DNA of 60,142 bases from the NCBI GenBank assembly GCA_026421245.1, contig JAPKDJ010000019.1, positions 1 through 60,142 on the forward strand, in the 5' to 3' direction. Shown here piece by piece: positions 18,536 through 26,820 of this stretch. Made by a program: the position numbers and the translations under genes. The notes under the pieces are model-generated. The model was given only the letters and a program-made list of their open reading frames with translations. It had not been told where the DNA came from and made no database searches. The stretch comes from Akkermansiaceae bacterium (lineage in GTDB: Bacteria > Verrucomicrobiota > Verrucomicrobiia > Verrucomicrobiales > Akkermansiaceae). The stretch's first letter is position 1; each line of letters begins with the position of its first letter.

Positions 18536-18956
18536 CATCGAGATCCTGAAAGCCTCCGTGAAATCACTCTTCGGATAGGCTTTCCGGCTTCTCTTGAAAT
18601 GCAAAACCATCTCCTCGTAGGACGTGAGTGTGAAGAGAGCATTGGCAATCCTTCATGGGTTAAGCTCGGATGAAAAAACTCCCTCTTCATGACTTTCAAA
18701 CCCCCATTCCAATCCTCCTTTGAAAACTTCTTCAAAGTTCTCGTCATCGTGGTTCCCACCCGGAGCATTCCCCCGCTAACAGATTTTAAAAAAAAGAGGC
18801 CGACAGAAAGGAGAAGGCCATAGTTTGTCACGGACGGCGCGTTTTCGAGGAAGAATGATGGCCGAATAGTCCCCGACTATCACCATCACACTGGAAAAGC
18901 GTTCCCCGCTAAGAAGCGTTTTTAACGACTTTGTGAAAAGCCCCTATTTCGGCTAA
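18536..18956. other. Gene-free spacer between convergent genes
   Basis: No convincing coding frame. At 18550-18586 there is an imperfect inverted repeat (GAAAGCCT..AGGCTTTC) whose 3' arm, TTCGGATAGGCTTT, is shared with the terminator at 30062-30096. It looks like a decayed copy of the same hairpin type. Confidence 0.5.
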
Positions 18957-19811
18957 TCAGGAAACTCCTCCGGCAAGCGCCTTTGGGTTCTTTTCCTTTT
19001 TACTCAGCGCTTTACGCATCTTACCGATCGCCGCATTCTGCACCTGCCGGATCCTCTCACGACTCACCCCGAAATTGTGACTGATCTCCTCAAGAGTCAT
19101 CACCTTTTTTCCATTCAGGCCGAAACGGGAGTCAATGATCGCACTTTCGCGCTCATCAAGAATCTCGAGCATATCGTCGAGTTCATCAAGGTAGTTTTTG
19201 TTCGCCAAATCATCGAGCGGGCTGATGGCATTCTCATCTCCAATCATCTCCGCATAGGTAGCCACAGAATCCTCGGCCACCGGTGCATCGAGAGATGCCG
19301 GGCGCTGGGCAGCCTGTTTCAGCAGGGCGAGCTTACGCTCGGGGATTCCCAGAACATCCGAAAGCATTTCGTTGGTGGGTTCCTCACCAAGCTCCTCGGC
19401 TAACATCGTCGTAATCCGACGAACGCGGGCCAACTTGTCGACAAGATGAATCGGGAGACGGATCGTTTTCCCCTGATTTGCCAGAGCTCGTTTGATGGCC
19501 TGTTTGATCCACCAACCTGCATAGGTGCTGAGCTTCCCCCCTTTTTCGGGGTCAAACTTTTCAACCGCCTTCATTAAGCCGATGTTGCCTTCGGAGATCA
19601 AATCAGCAAACGGGACACCATAGTTGGAGTAATCACGGGCCAATTTCACCACAAGGCGAAGGTTGGCCTTGATCATCAACTCCCTAGCCTTCTCATCACC
19701 CTCTTTGATGCGAGCGGCCAATTCGACCTCTTGCTCCGGGGTAAGAAGATCGGTCTTCATGATTTCGCGCATATAGAGGCGAACGCTGCTGTCAGTATCA
19801 GTATGGGACAT
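18957..19811 (-). CDS. RNA polymerase sigma factor, RpoD/SigA family, short form
   Basis: 284 residues with sigma-70 regions 1.2 (DSSVRLYMREI), 2 (ANLRLVVKLARDYSNYG, LISEGNIGLMKAVEKFDP, YAGWWIKQAI), 3 and 4 (HTH with FGVSRERIRQVQ). Region 1.1 and the non-conserved insert are absent, so it is the size of group 2 or small group 1 factors. It may be the main sigma factor of this lineage or a RpoS-like alternative; sequence alone does not decide. It is monocistronic and convergent with the metal importer. Confidence 0.9.
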   Translation of the reverse strand: MSHTDTDSSVRLYMREIMKTDLLTPEQEVELAARIKEGDEKARELMIKANLRLVVKLARDYSNYGVPFADLISEGNIGLMKAVEKFDPEKGGKLSTYAGWWIKQAIKRALANQGKTIRLPIHLVDKLARVRRITTMLAEELGEEPTNEMLSDVLGIPERKLALLKQAAQRPASLDAPVAEDSVATYAEMIGDENAISPLDDLANKNYLDELDDMLEILDERESAIIDSRFGLNGKKVMTLEEISHNFGVSRERIRQVQNAAIGKMRKALSKKEKNPKALAGGVS

Positions 19812-19860
19812 AGTCTGTTTTGGGGGGGAGAGGTTTTACGCTCCGAGTTCGAAGAACACA

Positions 19861-20139
19861 GCAGATAACACGCCCCAGTCGACGTTTCTTACGAATCATT
19901 TTCATATTATCGTCAGCCTCTCCCGTGAACCATCCTCCAGAATCCGAGATCTTTCAGATGAGCTTGGTCTTACCCAACGGACTGCCCAACGAATTCTTAC
20001 TGAGCTGATTGAAGACAAAGTCCTCAAGATGAAAAAAGAAGGGCGAAGAAACCTATATTCCATCAATCGGAAGAAACGCCTCCGCCACACTCTTGAGAAC
20101 AAACACCGCATCGGAGAACTCCTCAATATACTGAGTTGA
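19861..20139 (+). CDS. Winged-helix regulator lacking an obvious start codon
   Basis: The frame ending at TGA 20137-20139 reads STFLTNHFHIIVSLSREPSS, then an HTH (IRDLSDELGLTQRTAQRILTELI), a wing with KEGRRNLYSI and a C-terminal LRHT..HRIGELLNIL. This is a MarR/TrmB-like winged helix of a type often beginning WTFLTNHxHVL. The frame is open upstream to 19774, but no ATG, GTG or TTG lies in it before the conserved part; an ACG is at 19870. It is either started at a rare codon or dead by loss of its start. The boundary given is approximate. It is divergent from the sigma factor gene and 62 nt upstream of hprK. Confidence 0.6.
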   Translation, partial: ADNTPQSTFLTNHFHIIVSLSREPSSRIRDLSDELGLTQRTAQRILTELIEDKVLKMKKEGRRNLYSINRKKRLRHTLENKHRIGELLNILS

Positions 20140-20201
20140 GCTCTTCCCTGGCTGCCAAAACATCGGCTCGCCATTCTGTCCTCGAGCTTTAAGCTCCCGT
20201 C

Positions 20202-21167
20202 ATGGCAGCTGGAGGAAAACGCAAAGTCATCCAAAGCATTACAGTTGGAGACTTCCTGAAACGTCATGGGGATGACCTAGAACTCACGATCGAAGAACCG
20301 GCCATTGGATTGGATCGGCTGATTGAAGAACCGGCTGTCAACCGCCCCGGCCTGGCGCTCGCTGGTTTCGTCGATTACTTCGCGAAAAAGAGGGTTCAAG
20401 TTTTTGGGAATTCAGAGAATTCTTATCTCGAGAAGCTCCCCGACGAACTTCGTCTGGAACGCTTTACCATGCTTTGCAAGCAGGATTTCCCCTGCCTCAT
20501 TCTTGCGCGAGGACATGATATCATTCCCACTCTTCACGAAGTCGCCCGGGCTCAAAACATCGCTATCCTTCATTCCCCAAGGCAAACAATGTCCGTCCTT
20601 AATGCGGCGACGATCAGATTGGAAGAGGAGTTCGCACCTCGAACCACTCTCCATGGATGTATGGTGGACTACCGTGGTATCGGAGTTCTCATCATGGGAA
20701 AGAGTGGCTCTGGAAAAAGCGAAACAGCGATCGGCCTGCTGGAAAAGGGTGCCGCCCTTGTGGCCGACGATGTCGTGAATCTGAAACAGGTTGGGAGTGA
20801 TCTCTCCGCTACCGCCAAGGACTTTGCCCGAGGCTACCTTGAAATGCGGGGCGTCGGCATCATCAACGTCGCCAACTTATATGGACTCTCCGCGATCCGC
20901 CCTGAAAAACGACTCGATTTGGTTGTCGAACTAAAACCGGAAACCGACTTAAACAAAGTTGACCGCCTTGGCATGTCCCAAAAATCTCTCCAAATTCTCG
21001 ATACCGAAGTTCCCCTCGTCGAAATTCCGGTTGCCGCCGGCCGGGACACCGCCCGCCTAATTGGCGTGGCCGCCCTAAACCTCCAGCTCCGGCGACTTGG
21101 CTACGACATGGCAGATGAATTCAACCAAAGAGTCCTCGCTCAAATGAGTCCGGATTCAAATGCCTGA
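20202..21167 (+). CDS. hprK: HPr kinase/phosphorylase
   Basis: 321 residues. The Walker A GKSGSGKSE, the preceding HGCMVDYRGIGVLIM and the family signature LEMRGVGIINV are all present, in the C-terminal kinase domain; the N-terminal half matches HprK N domain. It phosphorylates a regulatory serine on HPr or an HPr-like protein. No HPr or PTS gene is in the window, so its partner here is unknown. The stop overlaps the next gene by 8 nt. Confidence 0.95.
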   Translation: MAAGGKRKVIQSITVGDFLKRHGDDLELTIEEPAIGLDRLIEEPAVNRPGLALAGFVDYFAKKRVQVFGNSENSYLEKLPDELRLERFTMLCKQDFPCLILARGHDIIPTLHEVARAQNIAILHSPRQTMSVLNAATIRLEEEFAPRTTLHGCMVDYRGIGVLIMGKSGSGKSETAIGLLEKGAALVADDVVNLKQVGSDLSATAKDFARGYLEMRGVGIINVANLYGLSAIRPEKRLDLVVELKPETDLNKVDRLGMSQKSLQILDTEVPLVEIPVAAGRDTARLIGVAALNLQLRRLGYDMADEFNQRVLAQMSPDSNA

Positions 21168-21438
21168 TCATAAAATCACCTGGTCAGTCTATCTCATTCA
21201 ATGTGGAGACAGCTCACTCTACTGCGGCATGTCCAATGATGTTCTCCGCCGATTTTCCGAGCACCAATCCCAAAGCCCCAAATGCGCCAAATATCTCCGC
21301 GGGAAAGCACCTCTCGAACTGGTCTACCAAATGAAAATCGGGACCCGATCCGAAGCGGCGCGTGAAGAAATTCGCATCAAGAGCCTGACACGGGCTGCAA
21401 AAATAAAGTTAATCTCCGGAATCCTAACGGACGAATAA
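21160..21438 (+). CDS. GIY-YIG domain protein (UPF0213/YhbQ-like)
   Basis: A 92-residue single-domain protein. WSVYLIQCGDSSLYCGMSND corresponds to the GIY..YIG pair (here VYL and YCG), followed by the conserved Arg and His (LRRFSEH) and the Glu (SEAAREEIRIK). Members are thought to act on DNA or nucleic acid damage, but function is poorly defined. It overlaps the hprK end by 8 nt and is probably in the same transcript. Confidence 0.85.
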   Translation: MPDHKITWSVYLIQCGDSSLYCGMSNDVLRRFSEHQSQSPKCAKYLRGKAPLELVYQMKIGTRSEAAREEIRIKSLTRAAKIKLISGILTDE

Positions 21439-21499
21439 TGCTGCAAAATTGGATTTTAATGATGCGCTCGAACAATCAATTATTATAATAATATCCGTT

Positions 21500-21982
21500 A
21501 TGAAAATCATTTGGCTCGTCCTGCTTCTTCCTTTTCTCGCCCAGTGTTCCTCATCGAACTCAACCTCGAAACATCTTCCCTCCCTCTCCAGCCCCGCCCG
21601 CGCCCAGGCTTGGGGTCAGTCGCTGGTGCTCCTGACCAAGGACGGCTATCAAAAAACTTATATCAACCCTTCAAATCCAAAGGAAATCCTCCGCATCATC
21701 GCCTCACGCCAAATGATGCCTTTCTTTGCTTATCCCCCAAATATCAAAGGCATTGAAACTCGGGCTAACACACCCCAAATCTGGCAAAGTTCTTCTGTCA
21801 ACGGAACCTCCATTAACTGGTATCAGTCCACCTACTCTTCCTCCAACCGCGCTTCCGTTTTCCGCACGCTCGGAGCAGAGCTTAAGGATCGCTCCGGTGG
21901 TAGAGGCCAGTTTAGAATCGAGGCAGAAGGCACAAAAAATCAGATGCAAACCTGGCTCAGCGAGCTTAGGATCGGTCAATAA
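21500..21982 (+). CDS. Lipoprotein of unknown function
   Basis: ATG at 21500 gives a signal peptide MKIIWLVLLLPFLAQC with the lipobox LAQC, then a Ser/Thr-rich linker and a roughly 130-residue domain with no cysteines. An in-frame upstream start at 21449 would spoil the signal peptide. I do not recognise the domain. The TAA overlaps the next ATG (TAATG), so it is coupled to the SDR gene. Confidence 0.75.
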   Translation: MKIIWLVLLLPFLAQCSSSNSTSKHLPSLSSPARAQAWGQSLVLLTKDGYQKTYINPSNPKEILRIIASRQMMPFFAYPPNIKGIETRANTPQIWQSSSVNGTSINWYQSTYSSSNRASVFRTLGAELKDRSGGRGQFRIEAEGTKNQMQTWLSELRIGQ

Positions 21983-22719
21983 TGACCGCTCCAGAAACCG
22001 CCTTCATCACTGGGGCCAATGGTGGTATTGGCTCCGCTCTTGCCCGAAAGCTCTCAGCTGCCGGCACCCGGCTCGTCCTTGCCGGACGAAATGAATCCCG
22101 ACTCACCGCCTTGGCTAGCGAACTAGGCGTCAAAGGCCTCGTCTGTGACTTCACCAAGCCCGAACAAGTCGAAAATTGTGTCAATGGTGCCCTTTTCGAA
22201 CTCGGCACCATCGAAGCGGCTGCACACTGCATTGGCTCCATCCTTCTCAAACCAGCTCACCTGACCTCAATTGAAGAATGGCGCTCTACCATCGACACCA
22301 ACCTCAACTCAGCTTTTTACCTTCTAAATCAGCTAGGTCGCCCCATGAGCAAATCCGGAGGCTCCATCGCTTTTGTAACTTCGGCCGCCGCTGAAAAAGG
22401 CCTCTCGAATCATGAAGCAATCGCCGCCGCCAAGGCGGGAGTTGCTGGCCTCACCCGGGCCGCTGCCGCGACATACGCTAAAAACAAACTTCGGGTTAAT
22501 TGTGTCGCTCCCGGCCTAACCGACACCCCCTTGGCCGCCCCAATCACGGGAAATGAATCAGCCCGAAAATTCTCCGAAGCCATGCACCCGCTCGGGCGAC
22601 TCGGCACCGCCGAAGAAATCGCAAGCGCCCTTTTCTTCCTTCTATCCCCTGATAACACTTGGATCACTGGACATTCGCTTTGCGTTGATGGAGGGCTTTC
22701 ATCCCTCCAAACCAAGTAG
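21982..22719 (+). CDS. Short-chain dehydrogenase/reductase lacking the catalytic Tyr
   Basis: 245 residues with the Rossmann nucleotide motif TGANGGIGSALA and a C-terminal VDGG, so it belongs to the classical SDR family. The Ser is present (VTSAAAEKG), but the YxxxK motif reads IAAAK within HEAIAAAKAGV: the Tyr is Ile. Related SDRs with the same HEAIAAAK string exist as a clade, so this is probably not a random mutation. It may bind NAD(P) without classical carbonyl reduction. It is coupled to the upstream lipoprotein gene. Confidence 0.85.
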   Translation: MTAPETAFITGANGGIGSALARKLSAAGTRLVLAGRNESRLTALASELGVKGLVCDFTKPEQVENCVNGALFELGTIEAAAHCIGSILLKPAHLTSIEEWRSTIDTNLNSAFYLLNQLGRPMSKSGGSIAFVTSAAAEKGLSNHEAIAAAKAGVAGLTRAAAATYAKNKLRVNCVAPGLTDTPLAAPITGNESARKFSEAMHPLGRLGTAEEIASALFFLLSPDNTWITGHSLCVDGGLSSLQTK

Positions 22720-22724
22720 GCAGA

Positions 22725-23570
22725 TTATCCTCCGTGCCAGTGAAGTTTTTTCCGAAGAGTTTCATAGAACGAGTGCCCGGGAAGACGCACCAGACGAAGA
22801 GTGCTTTCGTGGCAACTTACCCGAACAATACTGTCTTTCTCAATGCGCAGGATATCCCGACCATCCACCGAAAAAAGAATCGGCTCCTCTCCATGACCAG
22901 CTGGAGACAACTCGATCACCGAAGTCTCCCCCACCACCAGTGAGCGGTTACTCATGCTGTGCGGACAAATTGGAGTGATCACAAAAACCCCCGCATGAGG
23001 CCCAAGAAGCGGGCCACCTGCCGCCATAGAATAAGCTGTCGATCCCGTCGGCGTAGCCACGATCAGACCATCTGCCCGGTAGTGATTGAGTAACTCGCCA
23101 TCCACACGAGCTTCCAACGAAACCAATCGCCCCGTTTCACCCCTCATCAGGACGGCTTCGTTCAATGCCAAAAACTCGTGAGCTCGCCCCCCCTCTTCAA
23201 TCATCTCCACTTTGAGCATACTGCGCTCCACAATATTCATCTCTCCCGTCGCCAGATGATCACTCAGTAAATCCACTTCCTCATCCGTGCACGCTGTCAG
23301 GAAGCCTAGAGTTCCAATGTTCACTCCCGCGATTGGAGTCGGGGTTGGGCCAATACGATGAAGCGTCTCAAGTAAAGTCCCGTCGCCACCCAACGAAATC
23401 ACAAGATCGACTTTCTCTGCGAAATCATGTTCTCCCACTTCTTGAATCAGGCACGCCGTCTCCTCCTCCAAAACAACTTCGATTCCTCGCTTCGAAAAGC
23501 TTTCACGAACCCTTTGCACCGCCATGGCGGCATCGGTTTTGCGGGGATGGGCGACAATCGCGACTCTCAC
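22725..23570 (-). CDS. nadK: NAD kinase
   Basis: 281 residues with the GGDGT motif (ISLGGDGTLLETL), LNEAVL, and the second diphosphate motif ATPTGSTAYSMAAGGP. It makes NADP from NAD and ATP or polyphosphate. It is convergent with the SDR gene (5-nt gap) and divergent from the MoeB-rhodanese gene. Confidence 0.96.
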   Translation of the reverse strand: MRVAIVAHPRKTDAAMAVQRVRESFSKRGIEVVLEEETACLIQEVGEHDFAEKVDLVISLGGDGTLLETLHRIGPTPTPIAGVNIGTLGFLTACTDEEVDLLSDHLATGEMNIVERSMLKVEMIEEGGRAHEFLALNEAVLMRGETGRLVSLEARVDGELLNHYRADGLIVATPTGSTAYSMAAGGPLLGPHAGVFVITPICPHSMSNRSLVVGETSVIELSPAGHGEEPILFSVDGRDILRIEKDSIVRVSCHESTLRLVRLPGHSFYETLRKKLHWHGG

Positions 23571-23647
23571 GATCGGAGGCTAGCACCCTCGCAGAACTCC
23601 CGCAATCGTTCCTTGCCTCCCGCCCCAACGAAAGACATCGTTTCCCC

Positions 23648-24742
23648 ATGCCGCTGACCCCAGAAGAAGCAGAACGCTACCTTCGCCAAACCATGCTTTC
23701 GGAAATCGGGGAAGCCGGGCAGGAGCGGCTAAAAGGCTCCTCAATCCTTTGCATCGGAACTGGTGGCCTTGGCTCTCCCGCCATCCTCTATCTCGCAGCA
23801 GCAGGCGTTGGTAAAATCGGTCTCATCGATCCCGACCAAGTCGATCTCTCCAATCTCCACCGCCAGATTCTCCACGACACCGAACGTGTTGGCACCTCGA
23901 AACTCGAAAGCGCGAAAGCCCGCCTCCGCCAAATCAATCCCCACGTCGAGGTCGTCCTCCATCCGGGTCGCTTTGAACCCGAAAACTGTCTCGATCTCCT
24001 CGCCCCCTATGATGCCATCCTCGATGGCTCCGACAATTTCCCCACCCGCTTCGCTGCCAACGACGCCGCCTACTTTCTTAAAAAGCCCCTCATCCACGGA
24101 GCCATCTTCCAGTTCGAGGGACAAGTCACCGTCTTAGCCCCTCACCTCGGAGGCCCCTGTTACCGCTGCCTCCTCCCCGAACCTCCGCCCGAGGGCGCGG
24201 TCCCAACCTGAACCGAAGCTGGTGTCCTGGGCGTGCTCCCCGGAATCGTTGGTAGCCTCCAAGCCATGGAAGCAATCAAGCTCCTCGCAGGTATTGGCAA
24301 ACCACCTTTGGGTCGCCTCATCCACTACCGTTCCCTCACCACCGCCTTTCGCGAAATCAAAATCAAACGCGACCCCAACTGTCCGCTTTGCAGTGAAAAT
24401 GCTACGATCACCAAACCTCCCAACGATCAAAAAGAAATGATACCTCTTCCTGAAATCACCACTCTCGAACTACGACAAACTCTCGCTGAGGGCTTCGACG
24501 GCATCCTTCTCGACGTCCGTGAACAAGACGAGTATTTCATGGCCCACATTGAAGGTTCCCAGCTCCTTCCCCTTAGTGGATGGCCCGATGCCGTCACCAA
24601 CCTCCCTAAGGAGACCAAATACCTCGTCCATTGCGCCGTCGGCATGCGCAGCGCCCGCGCCGGCGAGTGGATGCTTCAACACGGTTTCACCGACGTCACC
24701 AACGTCGCCGGCGGCATGAAGCAATGGCTCCAGGAGGAGTGA
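23648..24742 (+). CDS. MoeB/ThiF E1-like adenylyltransferase-rhodanese fusion with in-frame TGA (candidate Sec188)
   Basis: 365 codons in one frame, interrupted only by TGA at 24209-24211 (codon 188). Residues 1-250: E1-like domain with GTGGLGSPAILYLAAAGVG, DLSNLHRQIL, DGSDNFPTRF and the zinc pairs CYRC and CPLC. Residues 265-364: rhodanese domain with active-site loop HCAVGMRS. The TGA sits in GAVPT-x-TEAGVLGVLPG, where homologues have Cys (as in MoeB/Uba4 and MOCS3, near E. coli MoeB C187). The fusion resembles MOCS3/Uba4, which adenylate a small ubiquitin-like sulfur carrier and pass sulfur to it for molybdopterin or tRNA thiolation. All else is intact. Readings: selenocysteine insertion, or a recent TGC-to-TGA knockout. 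No sulfur-carrier gene adjoins it. Confidence 0.8.
24226..24243 (+). promoter_or_regulatory. SECIS-like hairpin after the in-frame TGA
   Basis: CCTGGG and CCCCGG form a 6-bp stem with one U-C mismatch around the loop CGUGCU. The loop carries GU, 21 nt after the TGA, and the unpaired U lies five bases before the loop G. Bacterial SECIS elements have a GU-bearing apical loop about 16-37 nt after UGA, and that of E. coli fdhF also has a bulged U on the 5' side. The stem is short and GC-rich sequence makes such hairpins by chance, so this is suggestive only. Confidence 0.4.
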
Positions 24743-24743
24743 C

Positions 24744-24947
24744 TCAAAGCTTCACCCCTAATCTCACTTTATAGTCGCGCTTCTCCGCGCCCAGAGGCAG
24801 CTCCACGGCATCAGAAGGCCCCCGCCCAACTACTTGGGGATTTTTAAAACAAAACCGTTCGATCGGCAGATCATTCCCAAGCTCCCTCGCATCAACGGAA
24901 TCGCTTTTCCCAACGCAAACAATCTTCGAAGGCTGCGGAAAAATCAC
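24744..24947 (-). pseudogene. Remnant of fumarylacetoacetate hydrolase family gene
   Basis: The 67-codon minus-strand frame begins SKIVCVGKS, goes on to ARELGND, CFKNPQVVGRG and DYKVRLGV, then stops. This is the order of the N-terminal part of FAH-family hydrolases (KIVCVGRNYxxHxxELGN, FLKPPSALVGPG, DYEVELAVVI). The catalytic metal-binding remainder is absent, cut off where the MoeB-rhodanese gene ends. It is a fossil with no expected activity. Confidence 0.55.
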
Positions 24948-25507
24948 TGATTTGAAGTCGCTGAAAGCTTAATCACACGTGTCTTGGCAAGATCATCGTG
25001 AAGACAGTTCCGGTCACCACGGAAAATCAAAAGGACATTCACCAGAGCAATGAATTGCCCGATAAATGGAATTGCGGTGAGAGCAGCCATCAGAGCGTAA
25101 CGATTAAAAGCAATGGTCTCAGCCGCAGCGGGAGAACCATCCAAATTCACCACCTGGATTTTCATCACTTTCTTCCCAATACTCTGCGATGATTTCTTCC
25201 AGAAAGTCCACTGAACAGCGATGTAACAAATGAGCCCTATTAAACTAAAAACCAAAGCGCCCACAATACCAAACCCCGCTCCCCCCTGGAAAATCTCCAT
25301 TAGGGTCTCCGGATCTTTTTGAACGAAAATTGGGGTTAAGACAGCAATGAGCACCAGGGAGACTGGCACCATAATCAAGACATCGATCATTTTCCCAAAA
25401 AATCTCGCGCCCAAAGTGGCATAATTGTGTGGCCCGGGCGCACCTGACAGTGGGAGGGGGCCTGGGGAATCGGTAGTTGGCGCAGCGTATGGATTTTCAT
25501 CGGACAT
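24944..25507 (-). CDS. RDD family membrane protein
   Basis: 187 residues starting at the ATG 25507 (MSDENPYAAPT); a start six codons upstream is possible. A Pro-rich cytoplasmic N-terminus precedes an RDD domain: ATLGARFFGKMIDVLI (the first-helix Arg and Asp), a second helix pair, KKSSQSIGKKVMKIQVV and the C-terminal CLHDDLAKTRVI. Family function is unclear; some members are ion antiporters. The DENPYAAP start is common in Planctomycetes and Verrucomicrobiota RDD proteins. Confidence 0.85.
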   Translation of the reverse strand: MSDENPYAAPTTDSPGPLPLSGAPGPHNYATLGARFFGKMIDVLIMVPVSLVLIAVLTPIFVQKDPETLMEIFQGGAGFGIVGALVFSLIGLICYIAVQWTFWKKSSQSIGKKVMKIQVVNLDGSPAAAETIAFNRYALMAALTAIPFIGQFIALVNVLLIFRGDRNCLHDDLAKTRVIKLSATSNQ

Positions 25508-25647
25508 AACAGGGTTGCTTAACATGATTCATTGCTCCTCCTCAAACCAAAAACCCTGTTCATTGAAAATCGTCGCTTTGCGGGCTTCAGGAAATTCAAT
25601 GTTCATTCCCGCCCGACTGCGCTAACACCCGCTTTGTCCATCCAATC

Positions 25648-26775
25648 ATGTTCGAACTCCTCCATACCGATCCCCACTGCAAGGCCCGCCGTGGCCGGCT
25701 CACCACCCCGCATGGCATCATTGAAACGCCCATCTTTATGCCCGTCGGCACCCAGGGATCAGTCAAAACCCTCCACCCGGACGACCTCCACATGATTGAA
25801 ACCCAGATCATCCTTGGAAACACCTACCACCTCTGGCTCCGCCCCGGCACCGAGGTCATCGAAAAACTCGGCGGCCTCCATTCCTTCACCACTTGGGACG
25901 GCCCCATGCTCACCGATTCAGGGGGCTTCCAGGTCTGGTCCCTTTCAAAAATTCGAAAAATCACCGAGCAAGGCGTGCAATTTCAAAGCCACCTCGATGG
26001 CACCAGCATGATGCTTAGCCCTGAAAAAAGTATGGAAATCCAATCCATCTTTGGCTCCGACATCGCCATGCTCTTTGACGAATGCCCCCCTTATCCCTGC
26101 GAGCGCAAATACGCCGAGGAATCCACCTCCCTCACCACCCGATGGGGAAAGCGCTGCAAAGACTGGATTGAAACCAACACCCCCACCAGCGGTAACGGCC
26201 GACAGCTCCACTTCGGCATCGTTCAGGGAAGCATCTATCCTGATCTCCGCGAGGAATCCGCCCGCGCGCTCGTCGATCTCGATCTCGACGGCTACGCCAT
26301 TGGCGGGGTCTCGGTCGGGGAGCCGGAGGAAGAAATGTTTGCCGCCATTCAAAATACCGAACCATTCCTTCCACAAAACAAGCCCCGCTACGCCATGGGG
26401 CTTGGAACTCCCCCCCAGCTCCTCGAAATGATCGGACAGGGCGTCGATATGTTCGACTGTGTTCATCCCACCCGCTGCGCCCGCCACGGACAGGCCTTCA
26501 CTCCGGACGGCCCCATTCACATTAAAAACAAGGCTTTCGAGTTCGATGCCGCGCCCCTCACGGAAGACGCTCATCCCCACGTCGCCCGCTTCTCCCGCTC
26601 TTTTCTCCGCCACAGCTTTCGGGCTGGAGAAATCATCGCTCAACGCGTCCTTTCTTTCCACAATCTCCACTTCTACCTCAAACTTATGGAAAATGCCCGG
26701 TGCGCCATTTCAGAGGGTCGCTTCCGCGAATTCCAAAGGGAATTTGTCGCTCGCTACACCGCGAACTCGAAATGA
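25648..26775 (+). CDS. tgt: Queuine tRNA-ribosyltransferase, zinc cysteines absent
   Basis: 375 residues with the TGT core: LTDSGGFQVWSL (with the substrate Asp), GGVSVGEPEEEM and the nucleophile Asp in GVDMFDCVHPTR. It exchanges guanine 34 for preQ1 in GUN-anticodon tRNAs. The usual zinc motif (CxCxxC then His) is replaced: after FDAAPL comes TEDAHPHVARFSRSFLRH, with no cysteine. DCVMPTRNARNG is also altered to DCVHPTRCARHG. Activity may be preserved with other ligands (HPH, FLRH) or without metal. It begins the tgt-yajC-secDF cluster, a usual arrangement. Confidence 0.92.
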   Translation: MFELLHTDPHCKARRGRLTTPHGIIETPIFMPVGTQGSVKTLHPDDLHMIETQIILGNTYHLWLRPGTEVIEKLGGLHSFTTWDGPMLTDSGGFQVWSLSKIRKITEQGVQFQSHLDGTSMMLSPEKSMEIQSIFGSDIAMLFDECPPYPCERKYAEESTSLTTRWGKRCKDWIETNTPTSGNGRQLHFGIVQGSIYPDLREESARALVDLDLDGYAIGGVSVGEPEEEMFAAIQNTEPFLPQNKPRYAMGLGTPPQLLEMIGQGVDMFDCVHPTRCARHGQAFTPDGPIHIKNKAFEFDAAPLTEDAHPHVARFSRSFLRHSFRAGEIIAQRVLSFHNLHFYLKLMENARCAISEGRFREFQREFVARYTANSK

Positions 26776-26820
26776 GTGATTCGAAATGCATCAAAGACTC
26801 TGAAATGACTCGGTTTAGAG

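Noticed and set aside
18935..18945. TTGTGAAAAG near the sigma factor gene as another Rex site
   Set aside because: Only one half-site is present and it lies downstream of the gene.
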